Part shown: positions 22,649-31,807 of the stretch, piece by piece
Layout: each line of letters starts with the position of its first letter
Numbering within the stretch: position 1 is the first letter of the stretch
DNA from: a virus
Virus record (IMG/VR): IMGVR_UViG_3300009285_016375
Coordinates: 1-64,000 of that record
Strand: one strand, 5' to 3'
DNA length: 64,000 nucleotides
The notes under the pieces: model-generated
The model's database searches: none
What the model was told of the DNA's origin: nothing
The model's input: only the letters and a program-made list of their open reading frames with translations
Program-made: the position numbers and the translations under genes

Positions 22649-23503
22649 CTAGTTGTAGAGGTGCACCAGAAGGCCGTCGGCGTTGTTGCCGGTTTCGAGA
22701 TACCAGTTGGCCAGGTTGTCGCGGCGGGCTTCCGAGATGCCCACGGTATAAGGGCCGGCGCCGGCCAGCACTTTGATGGGCTGCGCGTTCGAGCCCGCCG
22801 TTGGCCCGACGTAGGCATCGGCGACGTTGTCCGTTTGGGCGGCTTTCAGGCCGTAGAAAGCGGCTTCGCGGAACTGGAGATGGGCGGTGACGGTGGCGTT
22901 GCGGGTGTAGTTTTCCAGGGTAACAATGGTGTCGCCAACCCCGGCGGTGATGAGATCAATGGCGGTGCCCGCAATGGCATTGGCGAAACTGGAGGCCAAT
23001 TTGAGTTCGGTAGTGGACTCGATGATGAGGTAGTAGGTGGTGTCTTCGGCCAGGCCGGTGGGCAGGCTGCCCCCATCTGCGGCCACCGTGCAGGCTTGGC
23101 CTGTGACCCAGTTGGATGGAATGGTGCCATCCGTAATGGTGAGAATTTCGCTGGTCTCGTCGGCCGAAAAGTTGTCAGACGCCGCGAGCAGGGCAATGGT
23201 GCCTTTCGGGGCAATCGTCAAATAATCGCTTTCCACGGCCAGGATGACGGCTTCAAAATCTGCCACCGGGGCCAGGCCGTCGGTGATAGAGATGGTGAGG
23301 CGATCTCCGGCTACCAAGTCCGGGACGCTGCCGGAGTAATCGGCAAAGTTCAGCAGGGTGGCGTAGTCGTTGTTGTAAACCCAGTTGAGCAGGCAGGCAT
23401 AGGCCGTCAGGCCGGTGGTGCCGGCGCTGGCCAGCACGCGGGTAAACTGGCGGGGATGGTTCAGGCCGGAGAGGTCCGGGAAACTGGGGTCGCTAGGATT
23501 CAT
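22649..23503 (-). CDS. virion-associated protein of unknown function
   Basis: This 284-aa protein has no signal peptide. The N-terminal DPSFPDLSGLNHPRQFTRVL precedes a beta-rich middle (DRLTISITDGLAPVADFEAV, DSDYLTIAPKG-like segments) and a C-terminal QPIKVLAGAGPYTVGISEAR. It is immediately upstream of the giant fibre gene, so it may be the fibre's virion-attachment or collar subunit. Confidence 0.55.
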   Translation of the reverse strand: MNPSDPSFPDLSGLNHPRQFTRVLASAGTTGLTAYACLLNWVYNNDYATLLNFADYSGSVPDLVAGDRLTISITDGLAPVADFEAVILAVESDYLTIAPKGTIALLAASDNFSADETSEILTITDGTIPSNWVTGQACTVAADGGSLPTGLAEDTTYYLIIESTTELKLASSFANAIAGTAIDLITAGVGDTIVTLENYTRNATVTAHLQFREAAFYGLKAAQTDNVADAYVGPTAGSNAQPIKVLAGAGPYTVGISEARRDNLANWYLETGNNADGLLVHLYN

Positions 23504-24011
23504 GGTTCAAAGTGTTTGCCTCTTTAAGGGTATTCTCAGAGGCCAGCGGGGCGGGTGGGAGGGGGTGAATGTTCTGTTGGACGTAGGCGACGTCCGCATG
23601 AATATCTGGGAGATTGGAGCGCGGGGTGCCTTTGGGGTTTTTGGAGTGGCCTTGAATCTCGGCCAGCTTAAGTTCCAGCTCGGCTAAAGCGACGTGGGAG
23701 CGGATGGCTTCGTTGAGGGCTGCGGCCCAAGCCAGGTAGTCAGCGGGCTGTTCTCCCGCTCTGGCCAGACGCTGGGAAAGATCGCGCAGCAGCCAGGCGA
23801 TGCGATCATGGGCGTCCAGGGTTTCGGTGGCGATAAAGCCGCGGAAGTTACGGGTGACAAAGGAGCCGAGCAGGCTTTTGCCCTTGAACTTTTCCAGGTC
23901 CAGGGTCACGCCGGCGGCCTTGGCCGCTTTGAGGACTTCTGCATCATCCCAGGTGACCAGCTCGGCCTTGGCGGCGTGGGCGGCGTCGATATGGGTGAAA
24001 TGGTTAGACAT
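23493..24011 (-). CDS. protein of unknown function
   Basis: This 172-aa, mostly helical protein starts MSNHFTHIDAAHAAKAELVT. It contains LDLEKFKGKSLLGSFVTRNF and DAHDRIAWLLRDLSQRLARA. It overlaps both neighbours by about 10 bp, indicating translational coupling. No family was recognised. By position it is a virion or assembly factor. Confidence 0.55.
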   Translation of the reverse strand: MSNHFTHIDAAHAAKAELVTWDDAEVLKAAKAAGVTLDLEKFKGKSLLGSFVTRNFRGFIATETLDAHDRIAWLLRDLSQRLARAGEQPADYLAWAAALNEAIRSHVALAELELKLAEIQGHSKNPKGTPRSNLPDIHADVAYVQQNIHPLPPAPLASENTLKEANTLNHES

Positions 24012-24369
24012 GGGCGGCGGGGGGGAAAGAGTTCAGAGCCGCGGGCCAGCCGATGTGGTTGGTTCCGGCGGTTTCGTCGTAGGCCCAGCAGTTGGCCGGG
24101 CCGGCGGCTTTGGTGGGCATGTGGCAGTGGCAGCCGAGCGAGCGCAGGCCGCGCCGCAACGGGGTGCCGCAGGTGGCCAGTGGGCGAAAGAAAATGGGGC
24201 AAACCCGACAGGACTGGAGCCGGGCGGCCGTCAATTGAGGATCGAGGCTGGCCCGGGAGCGGGCGTAAGCGGCCAGAAAGGCGCGCCCAGAGCGGGCGCA
24301 GCGGCCGGTGACACAGGCGTGCAGAGCGGCCAGGGAAACGGCGGCGAAGAACTGAAGGCAGCCCTTCAA
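24004..24369 (-). CDS. cysteine-rich zinc-binding phage protein
   Basis: This 121-aa protein has a Cys cluster, CRVCPIFFRPLATCGTPLRR followed by GCHCHMP and NCWAYD. The pattern C-x2-C-P-...-C-G-T-P-...-G-C-x-C-x-x-P is one I associate with small phage structural or assembly genes. It is the first gene of the leftward late cluster, divergent from the DNA-binding gene across a promoter at 24382. The function is unknown. Confidence 0.6.
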   Translation of the reverse strand: MKGCLQFFAAVSLAALHACVTGRCARSGRAFLAAYARSRASLDPQLTAARLQSCRVCPIFFRPLATCGTPLRRGLRSLGCHCHMPTKAAGPANCWAYDETAGTNHIGWPAALNSFPPAAHV

Positions 24370-24381
24370 GCGTTCCGAATG

Positions 24382-24410
24382 TTGACTAACCTGATCAAGT
24401 TACGCATGAT
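24382..24410 (+). promoter_or_regulatory. promoter/operator 1 (TTGACTAAC-TGATCA)
   Basis: TTGACT (24382-24387) lies 17 bp before CATGAT (24405-24410). The spacer carries a TGATCA palindrome. The same TTGACTAAC[CT]TGATCA string recurs at 26962, upstream of the virion operon. It probably drives the rightward DNA-binding gene under a shared regulator. Confidence 0.55.
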
Positions 24411-24420
24411 TAGAAACCTT

Positions 24421-25413
24421 ATGGAAAATGGCGCAGAAAGTCAATCGTGGCCGGTGCTGGTGCCGCCCCAGATGTCGCACAAGCGGCTGGTGGCGCGCGG
24501 GCAAAGCCGCGTGAACACGAGATTGATGATGGCCATGCTTGACCGGCCGGTGAGCGGGGTGCGGAAAAACTGGCGGCAGGCGGCGGTCTATTCTCGGGCC
24601 CAGCAGCCCACCGCGGAACAGGTGCGGGAACTGGTGATGTGGGCGCAGCAGGTGAAACAATGGAGCCTGGGCATGCTGTCGGTGATGACGGGCATTCCGC
24701 CCCGGCGCTTGGGCGAGATTCGGAAAGGCGCCGCCGCCACCCTGCTGGAAACGCGGGTGTTATGGCTCTACTGGATGCTGGATCAGGCGCCGCAACTGCT
24801 CTACGACCCGTGGCACCTGGCGACTTGGGGCCGGTATCACGGTTTGGATCTGCCGCGGCGCCGGAATTTTCAGGAGGCGCGGCGGGAAATGCTGGCTTTT
24901 TGCCTGGCGGAAAAGGAGACGGGCCGCCACCCGCACACGCCGATGGGTTTGGCCCGGCGCTTCAACATGTGCCTGGCGAGCGTGCGCCACGCGGCCAAAA
25001 AGGCCGGGCTGCGTTTGGCCGACGGGCGGGCGCGCAGCCACCAGATCAAGGCTGGCCGGCGGCCCGCGTTTCTGGACACGTGCAAACCCTATTTGTACAT
25101 GGACTGGCGCAAAACGTATGCGCAACTGATGAAGGAGTGGGGGGTGAGCCAGACGCAGTTGATAAAAGCGCGGCAGTTTTACCTCAAGCTGTCGATCGAG
25201 AAGCTGCGCGGGCATTTTACGGCGGTGGGCAACGATCCCAAGGTGGTGGACGGGATTTTTGCACCGCGCCGCGGGGGTTGGGGCGGCGGGCGGGTGTTGC
25301 TGTGGGAGTACCGGCACCAGCGGGCGGAAGCGGAAAAAGCGGAAGCGGAAAAGAGCGCCCCGCCCACTGAGTGCACCGGGACAGAGGCCCCCTCGGTCAC
25401 AGCGGCACCGTGA
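24421..25413 (+). CDS. DNA-binding protein with two HTH-like segments
   Basis: This 330-aa protein may start at ATG 24421 or 24472. A first helix-turn-helix-like segment is LGMLSVMTGIPPRRLGEIRK (residues ~80-100). A second is PMGLARRFNMCLASVRHAAK, and a later WGVSQTQLIKARQFYLKLS could be a third. The C-terminus is Glu/Ala-rich. It is convergent with the large terminase gene (17-bp overlap), so a small-terminase or late-gene activator role is plausible, but no defining motif was found. Confidence 0.55.
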   Translation: MENGAESQSWPVLVPPQMSHKRLVARGQSRVNTRLMMAMLDRPVSGVRKNWRQAAVYSRAQQPTAEQVRELVMWAQQVKQWSLGMLSVMTGIPPRRLGEIRKGAAATLLETRVLWLYWMLDQAPQLLYDPWHLATWGRYHGLDLPRRRNFQEARREMLAFCLAEKETGRHPHTPMGLARRFNMCLASVRHAAKKAGLRLADGRARSHQIKAGRRPAFLDTCKPYLYMDWRKTYAQLMKEWGVSQTQLIKARQFYLKLSIEKLRGHFTAVGNDPKVVDGIFAPRRGGWGGGRVLLWEYRHQRAEAEKAEAEKSAPPTECTGTEAPSVTAAP

Positions 25414-26953
25414 CGATGCCGCCCGATTGCGGCAAGCGGACCAGCAAGGCTTCTTCCAGCTCCGCCCAGCTTTTGGCGGCAATGCAGTAGCGCAAAGCGT
25501 CCAGGCGGTGCTTGAGCGGGTCCGCAGCGGCCAGGCGGCCCTGCCGATTGAGGGCGATGTTGGAGAGGCATTCCCGCAGCAGTTCACAGCGGACATCCAC
25601 GATAATGCGGTCCTCGTGCATCAGCCGGCGGAGGAGCTTCAGGCCGGGCATAACCTTGCCCTTGGGGGCGGCCTCCAGTTCGATGCGGCCCTCACTGTAG
25701 CGGTAGATGGAGCGGGCTTCGAAAGCTTCCAAGCCTTCGCGCGGCGAGAAGGAGGAGGTGTCCGAGTAGTGGTGCCACAAGAGCCGTGTCCCGGCGCGTG
25801 CGGCCAGGGCGTCCATTTTCTCGAGCACCATTTCGGTGAAGTCCTTCAGGGAAATATTTTCCTTCAGGAGGACCAACTCGTCGTGGACTTTGAACAGGTA
25901 AATGGGTTCGTTGGCCGCCGCCGCCGAAATATCGACCGGCTCGATGAAGAGCACGGCCGGGTTGCGCCCGCCGTAGTCCCAGGCCGTGTTTAGCTCGACA
26001 CAGCCGGGTTCGAGCAACAGGTATTCGTCGTCCTGAAAGCGACCGGGATGCGCGTCGTCGGGGATGTTGCCGATGCGGCCGAAGACATGGGCGGCGGGGC
26101 GCCAGACGTCGGCAAAGTAACCGGCGCCGCTGGCCTTGACGTAAAGGCCGTAGTAGTAGCGAGCCAGGAGCACTGGGTCGCTGTAATAGGAGGAGTACAC
26201 GTCGCGGCGGTCTTCAGGGGACAGGAAGGTGTTGTCGTCGATGTTGACGGTGATGACTTCGATTTGGCGGTAGAACTCCTGCAGCGCTTGCCGGGCCTGG
26301 CCCGTGATATGATCGGGGATGGGCTGGTGCGGTTCCTCGAAGAAGAGCTGGTAGAACCAGGAATCTTTGCCTTCGGGAGGGGGGTTGACGTCCGCCAGGA
26401 ACATGTATTGGTCTGGCTGGATCGGGACGCCCGGCGGGGCCCGCAGGCATTGGCGGAGGATGTCGAAGGACTTGCGGCGGGTCAGCACTTCGTCCATTTG
26501 CGTGACCCAGAGGCCGGTGTAACGGCGGCCTTTGAAGCGCTGTTCCACCTCGTCTTCCACGGCCAAAGAATCGAGTTGGATGTAGGCTTTGCCAGCCGGG
26601 CCGAGAATTTCGCAGTATAGCTTTTTGGTGAGCCCTTTCTGGCGGACGCGCTTTTTGTGGTCCTCCACCCACTCGACCAAGCCATCGGCGGCCCATTGGT
26701 CAATGACGCCGCCGTCGCGGGTCAGGTCTTCCCAAGCGCCACCGTCGGCATTGAAGGTGTTGGTGGCCCCCAGGATGGAAAAGGAGGCCGGGCCGATGTC
26801 GCGGCAGTGTTTGAGGACGGCATGGGCGCACCCGATGGTTTTTCCGCATTTTCTCGGCCCGGAGAAGAGGCGGAAACGTTTGCGGGAATTGATGAGGCGG
26901 GCCTGCTTTTCAAATACGTCGAGGTAGTGCGAGCCGTCAGTTCTGAAAGGCAT
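25397..26953 (-). CDS. terL: terminase large subunit
   Basis: This 518-aa protein has the packaging ATPase motifs: Walker A GPRKCGKTIG (32-41), an adenine-binding-like RLFSGPRK segment before it, and Walker B GLWVTQMDEV. The nuclease domain begins with the acidic AWDYGGRNPAVLFIEP and ends with DPLKHRLDALRYCI. It cuts concatemeric DNA and drives it into the prohead through the portal. It is transcribed leftward, opposite to the portal across a 66-bp divergent promoter region. Confidence 0.9.
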   Translation of the reverse strand: MPFRTDGSHYLDVFEKQARLINSRKRFRLFSGPRKCGKTIGCAHAVLKHCRDIGPASFSILGATNTFNADGGAWEDLTRDGGVIDQWAADGLVEWVEDHKKRVRQKGLTKKLYCEILGPAGKAYIQLDSLAVEDEVEQRFKGRRYTGLWVTQMDEVLTRRKSFDILRQCLRAPPGVPIQPDQYMFLADVNPPPEGKDSWFYQLFFEEPHQPIPDHITGQARQALQEFYRQIEVITVNIDDNTFLSPEDRRDVYSSYYSDPVLLARYYYGLYVKASGAGYFADVWRPAAHVFGRIGNIPDDAHPGRFQDDEYLLLEPGCVELNTAWDYGGRNPAVLFIEPVDISAAAANEPIYLFKVHDELVLLKENISLKDFTEMVLEKMDALAARAGTRLLWHHYSDTSSFSPREGLEAFEARSIYRYSEGRIELEAAPKGKVMPGLKLLRRLMHEDRIIVDVRCELLRECLSNIALNRQGRLAAADPLKHRLDALRYCIAAKSWAELEEALLVRLPQSGGIVTVPL

Positions 26954-27000
26954 TTCTAATCTTGACTAACTTGATCATCTTGCTTACCATTCTGCTAAAC
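26954..27000 (+). promoter_or_regulatory. promoter/operator 2 (TTGACTAAC-TGATCA)
   Basis: TTGACT (26962-26967), a 17-bp spacer containing AACTTGATCATCTTG, then TACCAT (26985-26990). It shares TTGACTAAC[CT]TGATCA with 24382-24397. It sits between terL and the rightward virion operon, and the TGATCA palindrome is a likely operator. Confidence 0.55.
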
Positions 27001-27019
27001 AATACGCAAGAACTTGTTT

Positions 27020-27355
27020 ATGCGCAACTCAGAGCGGCACCATGAAATGATGGACTTGGGGACGCGTCACGACGACGACCTGGCTTCCGGCCCCGGCGCC
27101 GGCCCAGCGCCTGAGCCCGAAAGGCCGAGGGTCAGTTACCCGAAGTTTTCGGTGCATGGCGGCGTGAAGGAGGCGATGGAGAAGGAGCTGGGGCCGATGA
27201 AGCGCGGGGACCGGATGATGGCGCTGTGCGACCTGGAGGTGTCCGGGACGAGCGAGAACGAATACGAGGCGAGCCTTGAGTTCAGCGTGTGCGGGCTGAA
27301 AGCGAGCGACGACGTGGCTGAGGGCCAGCCCAAGGCAGAGAAAGGCATGAGGTAG
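27020..27355 (+). CDS. protein of unknown function, first gene of the virion operon
   Basis: About 111 aa from ATG 27020 (a TTG at 27014 also opens the frame). It has an acidic, Pro-rich N-terminus and then KFSVHGGVKEAMEKELGPMK, followed by DRMMALCDLEVSGTSENEYE and SLEFSVCGLKASD, a small beta-rich domain. It lies directly upstream of the portal gene. The function is unknown. Confidence 0.58.
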   Translation: MRNSERHHEMMDLGTRHDDDLASGPGAGPAPEPERPRVSYPKFSVHGGVKEAMEKELGPMKRGDRMMALCDLEVSGTSENEYEASLEFSVCGLKASDDVAEGQPKAEKGMR

Positions 27356-27425
27356 ATGCTGGCGGTGTGGTCTGTCCTATTGGGCATGGCGATTTTCTCG
27401 CGAACGCGAACGCGAACGCTCAGCG

Positions 27426-29963
27426 ATGACTGCCCGTAAGAAACCCAGTATGGACGAAACGGATTCTCCCCAGCCGCCGCCCCCGGCCGAAGAAGCGCCC
27501 CGGCCGAACGAGTTTTACAAGCGGATCGGGATCAGCCCCGAGACCCTGCGGCCGCTGTTCGAGACCAAGACACCCTCGAAGCGGATCAAGGCGTTGCTGC
27601 ATTTGATCCGCACGCGCCTGGAGGAAACGCGGCGCCGCAACCTGGCTGATGCGGCCACCTGGACGGCGGTGGATTTGGCCGTGGACACGGCCCTGAATTC
27701 GACCACGCCCACGCTGCTGGACAAGCTGCTCAACGGGCGGCTGTGGAAGGAAAGCGAGTTGGTGGACAGCCTGAAGCAGTGGAACATCTCCGAGCAGGAA
27801 GCGTTCGATTACGTGACGGAGGGCAACCAGACGGTGCGCGCCTTAAAGCAGCGCACGTTCTGGAAGGTGAAGCTGCCGTTGGCGGCGTCGATCCTCAAGT
27901 CGCGGGTGTCCCGCCTGTACACGGATCGCGATGTGGTGCCGTGGCTGCCGTATGAGCCGGTGGTCTCGACTGAGGCCAACCGCCTGAAATGTGAGCTGTT
28001 GACGAATTTGGCGGAGCGGTGGGTGGAACAGTTTGCCATCAAAGAGACTTACCGGCAGGCGCAGTTGCAGGCCGGCAAGTACGCGCGGGTGCTGGCGTTT
28101 GTGCAGGAGGCGTGGCACGTGGTGACCGAATACGACGCCGCCGGCAAGCCTGTGACCCTGAAAGAAGGGCTGCGTTACAACACCCCGCCGATCTATCGGC
28201 TGGGCTGGGACCTGGCGCATCCGCTCTACACCCTGAACACGGACACCGGCTGCACCTGGGCGCTCTACTGGCGGCTGGTGCGGGCCGGGGAGGTGATCAA
28301 CAACCCCGATTACTGGAACCGCGACCAGATCAGCTTCGGGTCAGCGTGGTTCGACCCGCTGATTTCCAACAACTATTTCAAAGAGATTTATCCCTGCCAA
28401 GCGACGCTGCCGTGCGACACGGACACGTGGCGGAGCTACCAGAACGACCGGGAAAAAGCGGCCCACCTGTATGACAACAACGAGCATGACGCGGCGCTGT
28501 TTCTGACGAACAAGGTGGCCAAGTTGGTGCCGGCGCAGTGGGGCCTGGGCGATTACCGGGGCGAACTGTGGTTCCGGTTTGTGATGGCGAACGATGACAC
28601 GGTGGTGTTTTCAGAACCGCTGCCGGCCTGCCCGGCGCTGTTCCTGGGCTGGGACGTGGACGAGAGCAAGACGCGCGACCCGAGCTTGGTGCTGGAAGCA
28701 CTGACGCACCAGGATTTCATCAACAACCTGGTCAGCCAGCATCGGCTGACGGTCACGCAGAACCTGATCAAGATCGTCTGGTACGACACGGCCAGCGGCG
28801 TGACCCTGGACACGCTGAAAAAAACCAAGGCGGAAAGCCACGAGTTCGCCCATATCTGCTACCTGCCCTACGACAGCCGCCGGTTTAAGGGGCAGGGGAT
28901 CGACCCGACCAAGATATTCGTGCCGCTGAATTTCGGGTATCAGGACACGACGCAGTTGATTGCCTGCCTGAACACGTATCTCAGCTTGATGGAGCGCATG
29001 ACGGGGATGAGCGCCAACGAGTTTGGGGTGAACGCGCCGCGGGTCACCACAGCTCAGGAAACGCTGCGGGTGGCGGAAAACGCCGGCTCCCGCCTGAATT
29101 ACACCGGGAGCTGGGCGGATGATTTTTTGGACGCGATGAAGCGGCAGTTTCATCGGTTTGCGCTCGCGTTTAGCGACGACGAGTTCACCGCCCACGTGAC
29201 CGATGCCACCGAGGCGAGCTTGCAGACCCTGCGAGCGCTGGGGTTTGAGGTGAAAGATACCGACTCGAACCGCAAGACCGAGGTGCGGGGCAACAAGCGG
29301 TTGTTGGACATCGACGATTTTGTGTCGAGCCGCTCGTTGCAGAACCGGATCAACAACCCGCAGGTGGCCCTGGTCATGTTCCAGGCCATTCAAGCCGTGG
29401 CCCCGTTCTTGATGGACGGGTCGGCGGGGGGCCGGCGGGAAGTGATCGGCCTGTTGAACCGGGCCGCGCAGATGGCCGGAGTGCCCCCGGACTTCAAATT
29501 CAACCTGCCCGAAAGACAGGACGAGGGGCCGCCGGCGCCGGCGGTGAAAGTGACTGAGACGGTGAAGTACGCGGACCTGCCCGAGGACGTGAAGCGGCAA
29601 GTGGAAGCGCAACTGGGTTTGCAGCCTTCCCAACTGCCCAGCCCCGAACAAATGCAGGCAGTGTTGGCGCAGCAAATGGTCCAGGCCGGGGAAGCCATCC
29701 AGCAGGGAGCGGTGCAGAAAGCGGTGCAAGAGGTGGGCCAGGGACTGGAGCCGGTGCTGGCGGCCATCCAGCAGCAACAGACGCAACTGAGCCAATTGGC
29801 CCAGGCGCTGGCGCAAAACCGGGATCAAGACGCCCAAGTGGCGGCCGGGGTGGGAGAGCTCCAGCAAGCGCTGGCGGGGCTAGCGCAGCAACACCAGCAA
29901 CTGCAAGGGCTGCTGGCTGATCAGGCCAGCCAGGCGACGGGCCCGGGTGTTCCCAGCCTATGA
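27426..29963 (+). CDS. portal protein (podovirus-like, large)
   Basis: This 845-aa protein is placed as portal by size, order (next to terL, before scaffold and capsid) and sequence style. It has a helical N-terminus, KVKLPLAASILKSRVSRLYT, a central WALYWRLVRAGEVINN region, SLMERMTGMSANEFGVN, and QETLRVAENAGSRLNYTGSW followed by FLDAMKRQFHRFALAF, like the stem/crown helices of large podoviral portals. The last ~150 residues are a Gln-rich coiled coil. The portal forms the dodecameric DNA gate. The family was not confirmed by a diagnostic motif. Confidence 0.68.
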   Translation: MTARKKPSMDETDSPQPPPPAEEAPRPNEFYKRIGISPETLRPLFETKTPSKRIKALLHLIRTRLEETRRRNLADAATWTAVDLAVDTALNSTTPTLLDKLLNGRLWKESELVDSLKQWNISEQEAFDYVTEGNQTVRALKQRTFWKVKLPLAASILKSRVSRLYTDRDVVPWLPYEPVVSTEANRLKCELLTNLAERWVEQFAIKETYRQAQLQAGKYARVLAFVQEAWHVVTEYDAAGKPVTLKEGLRYNTPPIYRLGWDLAHPLYTLNTDTGCTWALYWRLVRAGEVINNPDYWNRDQISFGSAWFDPLISNNYFKEIYPCQATLPCDTDTWRSYQNDREKAAHLYDNNEHDAALFLTNKVAKLVPAQWGLGDYRGELWFRFVMANDDTVVFSEPLPACPALFLGWDVDESKTRDPSLVLEALTHQDFINNLVSQHRLTVTQNLIKIVWYDTASGVTLDTLKKTKAESHEFAHICYLPYDSRRFKGQGIDPTKIFVPLNFGYQDTTQLIACLNTYLSLMERMTGMSANEFGVNAPRVTTAQETLRVAENAGSRLNYTGSWADDFLDAMKRQFHRFALAFSDDEFTAHVTDATEASLQTLRALGFEVKDTDSNRKTEVRGNKRLLDIDDFVSSRSLQNRINNPQVALVMFQAIQAVAPFLMDGSAGGRREVIGLLNRAAQMAGVPPDFKFNLPERQDEGPPAPAVKVTETVKYADLPEDVKRQVEAQLGLQPSQLPSPEQMQAVLAQQMVQAGEAIQQGAVQKAVQEVGQGLEPVLAAIQQQQTQLSQLAQALAQNRDQDAQVAAGVGELQQALAGLAQQHQQLQGLLADQASQATGPGVPSL

Positions 29964-30259
29964 TTACCGCCGAGCTGGTGCCGTTGCTCGAGCCCGAGCA
30001 ACAAGCGTTGCGCCAATGGTTGGCCAGCCCGCTGTGCGAGGAGTTTTTGCGCAGCGTGCAAGCCGAGATCGACGTGGAGCTGGAGCAGGCGAAAACCGCG
30101 ATGCTGGAGGCCCAGGAGTTTCCCAACATGGCCGCCGAGGCAGGGCCGCATTTGGCCCGGGCCAGCGACTGGCAGAAAGTCGTGCGGATGCTGATGGTTT
30201 GCCGCCGGAGTTACGAGTTTAAGCAGGTGCATATTACACATCAACCCAATCCCGCATGA
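29960..30259 (+). CDS. small helical virion-operon protein
   Basis: This 99-aa protein starts as ATGA over the portal stop. It is helical and acidic (LVPLLEPEQQALRQWLASPL, LEQAKTAMLEAQEFPNMAAE). Its own stop overlaps the next ATG. Its position between portal and scaffold suggests a head-assembly helper. The function is unknown. Confidence 0.6.
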   Translation: MITAELVPLLEPEQQALRQWLASPLCEEFLRSVQAEIDVELEQAKTAMLEAQEFPNMAAEAGPHLARASDWQKVVRMLMVCRRSYEFKQVHITHQPNPA

Positions 30260-31653
30260 GTACTGAAACTGAGGGCAACCCAGCCGAGCAGAAAGCAGGA
30301 GCGTTCGCCCGCCGTTATTTGGGCGAACAGGCCGAAGCGGTCCCAACCGAGGCCGCCGCGCCCGAGGCGGCGCCGCCCGCGGCCCCGGTTCCGGATGCTG
30401 GAGCCGGCTCGCCCTCTGATTCAGCCTCGAAGGAGGCTGCCACTGCGAGCGCCGCCCCAGAGAGTGGCGCACCGCCCCAGGGTGAGCCGAAAAAGGTGGT
30501 GACCTACAAGGTGCCGCGCAAGCATCAGGAGGCGCCCCCCCCGGCCGCGCCCGCCGTGGCGACTTTGGATGAGGAAGCGGCCAAGCGGATCGGCCAGGAA
30601 ACAGCCCGCGCCCTGGCCGAAGCGCAGGCCAAGTCCCTGGAGGTGGAATTCGAGGCGGAAGAGCGCGAGACGATCGCCCTCATTCACGTGCTGGAAGAGG
30701 AGAAGGTGTATCCCCAAGGCGCGGCCGACAAGGTGAAAAGGGTGTTGGCCGCCATTGCTGAAAAAGAGTTGGACCCGGACGGCGCGGAGGCCAGAAAGCT
30801 GTGGGAGGGGCTCGGGTTTGGTGTGACCGAACGGGACCTGGCCCGCGCGGAAGGGTTGCGCCGGGAACGGCCTTGGAAAGCGCGGCTGGCCGCGGCCGAA
30901 GAGGGGCGTGAAGCCCTGGAAAAGCAAGTGTTGTCGCTGCGGCTCGACCGTGTGGCGGAACGGGCCGGAGCGGCGGCCGCTCGCCAAGCGGCCAAAGCAC
31001 TGGCGCCGGAGGCCGGCTTGGCCGACCGGAACGGCTTGGACGAAGAAAAACTGGAGGAGTTTGCCCAGAGCGGCGCCACGGGCCAAAAGATTGCCCAGGC
31101 GATAGTCAGCGCGCGGAACTGGGCCGCCGGTGCGCAAGCGACGATAGCGTTGCTGGAGCAGGAAGCCGCCTATACCGGCAAAGGGAAGACCCCGCCCAAG
31201 TGGTTGGTGGAAGAGATCAACGGCTCCGAGCTGATGCACTTCGTGGCCGAAGCCAGCGCCAAGCTGCCGGGGGTCGAAGACGGGGAAGGCCGCGCGTTCG
31301 TGGCCCCGGCTGAGTATGAGAAGCTGCCCGCCGAGGCGCGGGCAGGGCACTGGACGATCACGCTGGACAACGCCATTCCCCTGGGCTTGCAGCGCATTAC
31401 CCAGGGGGCCAAACAAGCCGCGGAAAGGGTGACTCGGGAAAAGCAGACCGACCGGTCTGCTGTGGAAGCCGAGCTGAGAGCTAAACTGGCCAAGGAATGG
31501 GGAGTGGACCCAGCCACCGGCAAGCCGGCCGGGGCGGGGACCATGCGGACGGAAAAGCCGAAAAGCCCGGCGGCCCTGGACCCAGCGGTGGCCGCGGCGG
31601 CGCCGAGTCACACGCAGGTGGCCGCGTTTGAGCGCAGGTTTTTGGGGAGGTGA
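30256..31653 (+). CDS. scaffold-like protein
   Basis: This 465-aa protein has a low-complexity Ala/Pro/Glu N-terminus and long charged helices (DEEAAKRIGQETARALAEAQ, LRLDRVAERAGAAAARQAAK). The C-terminus ends VAAFERRFLGR, echoing the N-terminal AFARRYLGE. This composition and its location directly before the capsid gene fit a prohead scaffold, which occupies the shell and is removed before DNA entry. There is no protease signature. Confidence 0.55.
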   Translation: MSTETEGNPAEQKAGAFARRYLGEQAEAVPTEAAAPEAAPPAAPVPDAGAGSPSDSASKEAATASAAPESGAPPQGEPKKVVTYKVPRKHQEAPPPAAPAVATLDEEAAKRIGQETARALAEAQAKSLEVEFEAEERETIALIHVLEEEKVYPQGAADKVKRVLAAIAEKELDPDGAEARKLWEGLGFGVTERDLARAEGLRRERPWKARLAAAEEGREALEKQVLSLRLDRVAERAGAAAARQAAKALAPEAGLADRNGLDEEKLEEFAQSGATGQKIAQAIVSARNWAAGAQATIALLEQEAAYTGKGKTPPKWLVEEINGSELMHFVAEASAKLPGVEDGEGRAFVAPAEYEKLPAEARAGHWTITLDNAIPLGLQRITQGAKQAAERVTREKQTDRSAVEAELRAKLAKEWGVDPATGKPAGAGTMRTEKPKSPAALDPAVAAAAPSHTQVAAFERRFLGR

Positions 31654-31807
31654 GAGCCACCCCTGAGGGTGGGAGAGGGTGGGGGGTGCGCCTATCTGGG
31701 AGATAGGGACGGGGCCGCGGGTGGAGCCAGGTAACAAAACTTGAGCGGCCGCGCTCCGCAGCGGGGGCGGGCGGTGATGTTAATGCGAACAACGACATTG
31801 ACATCTT
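31654..31807 (+). other. 154-bp intergenic region before the capsid gene
   Basis: It holds a G-rich hairpin-prone stretch: ACCCCTGAGGGTGGGAGAGG, then CTATCT-GGG-AGATAG (stem 6, loop 3, around 31690-31705). A TTGACA hexamer at 31798-31803 is probably too close to the ATG to be a -35. A processing site or a separate capsid promoter is possible, but nothing is decisive. Confidence 0.35.
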
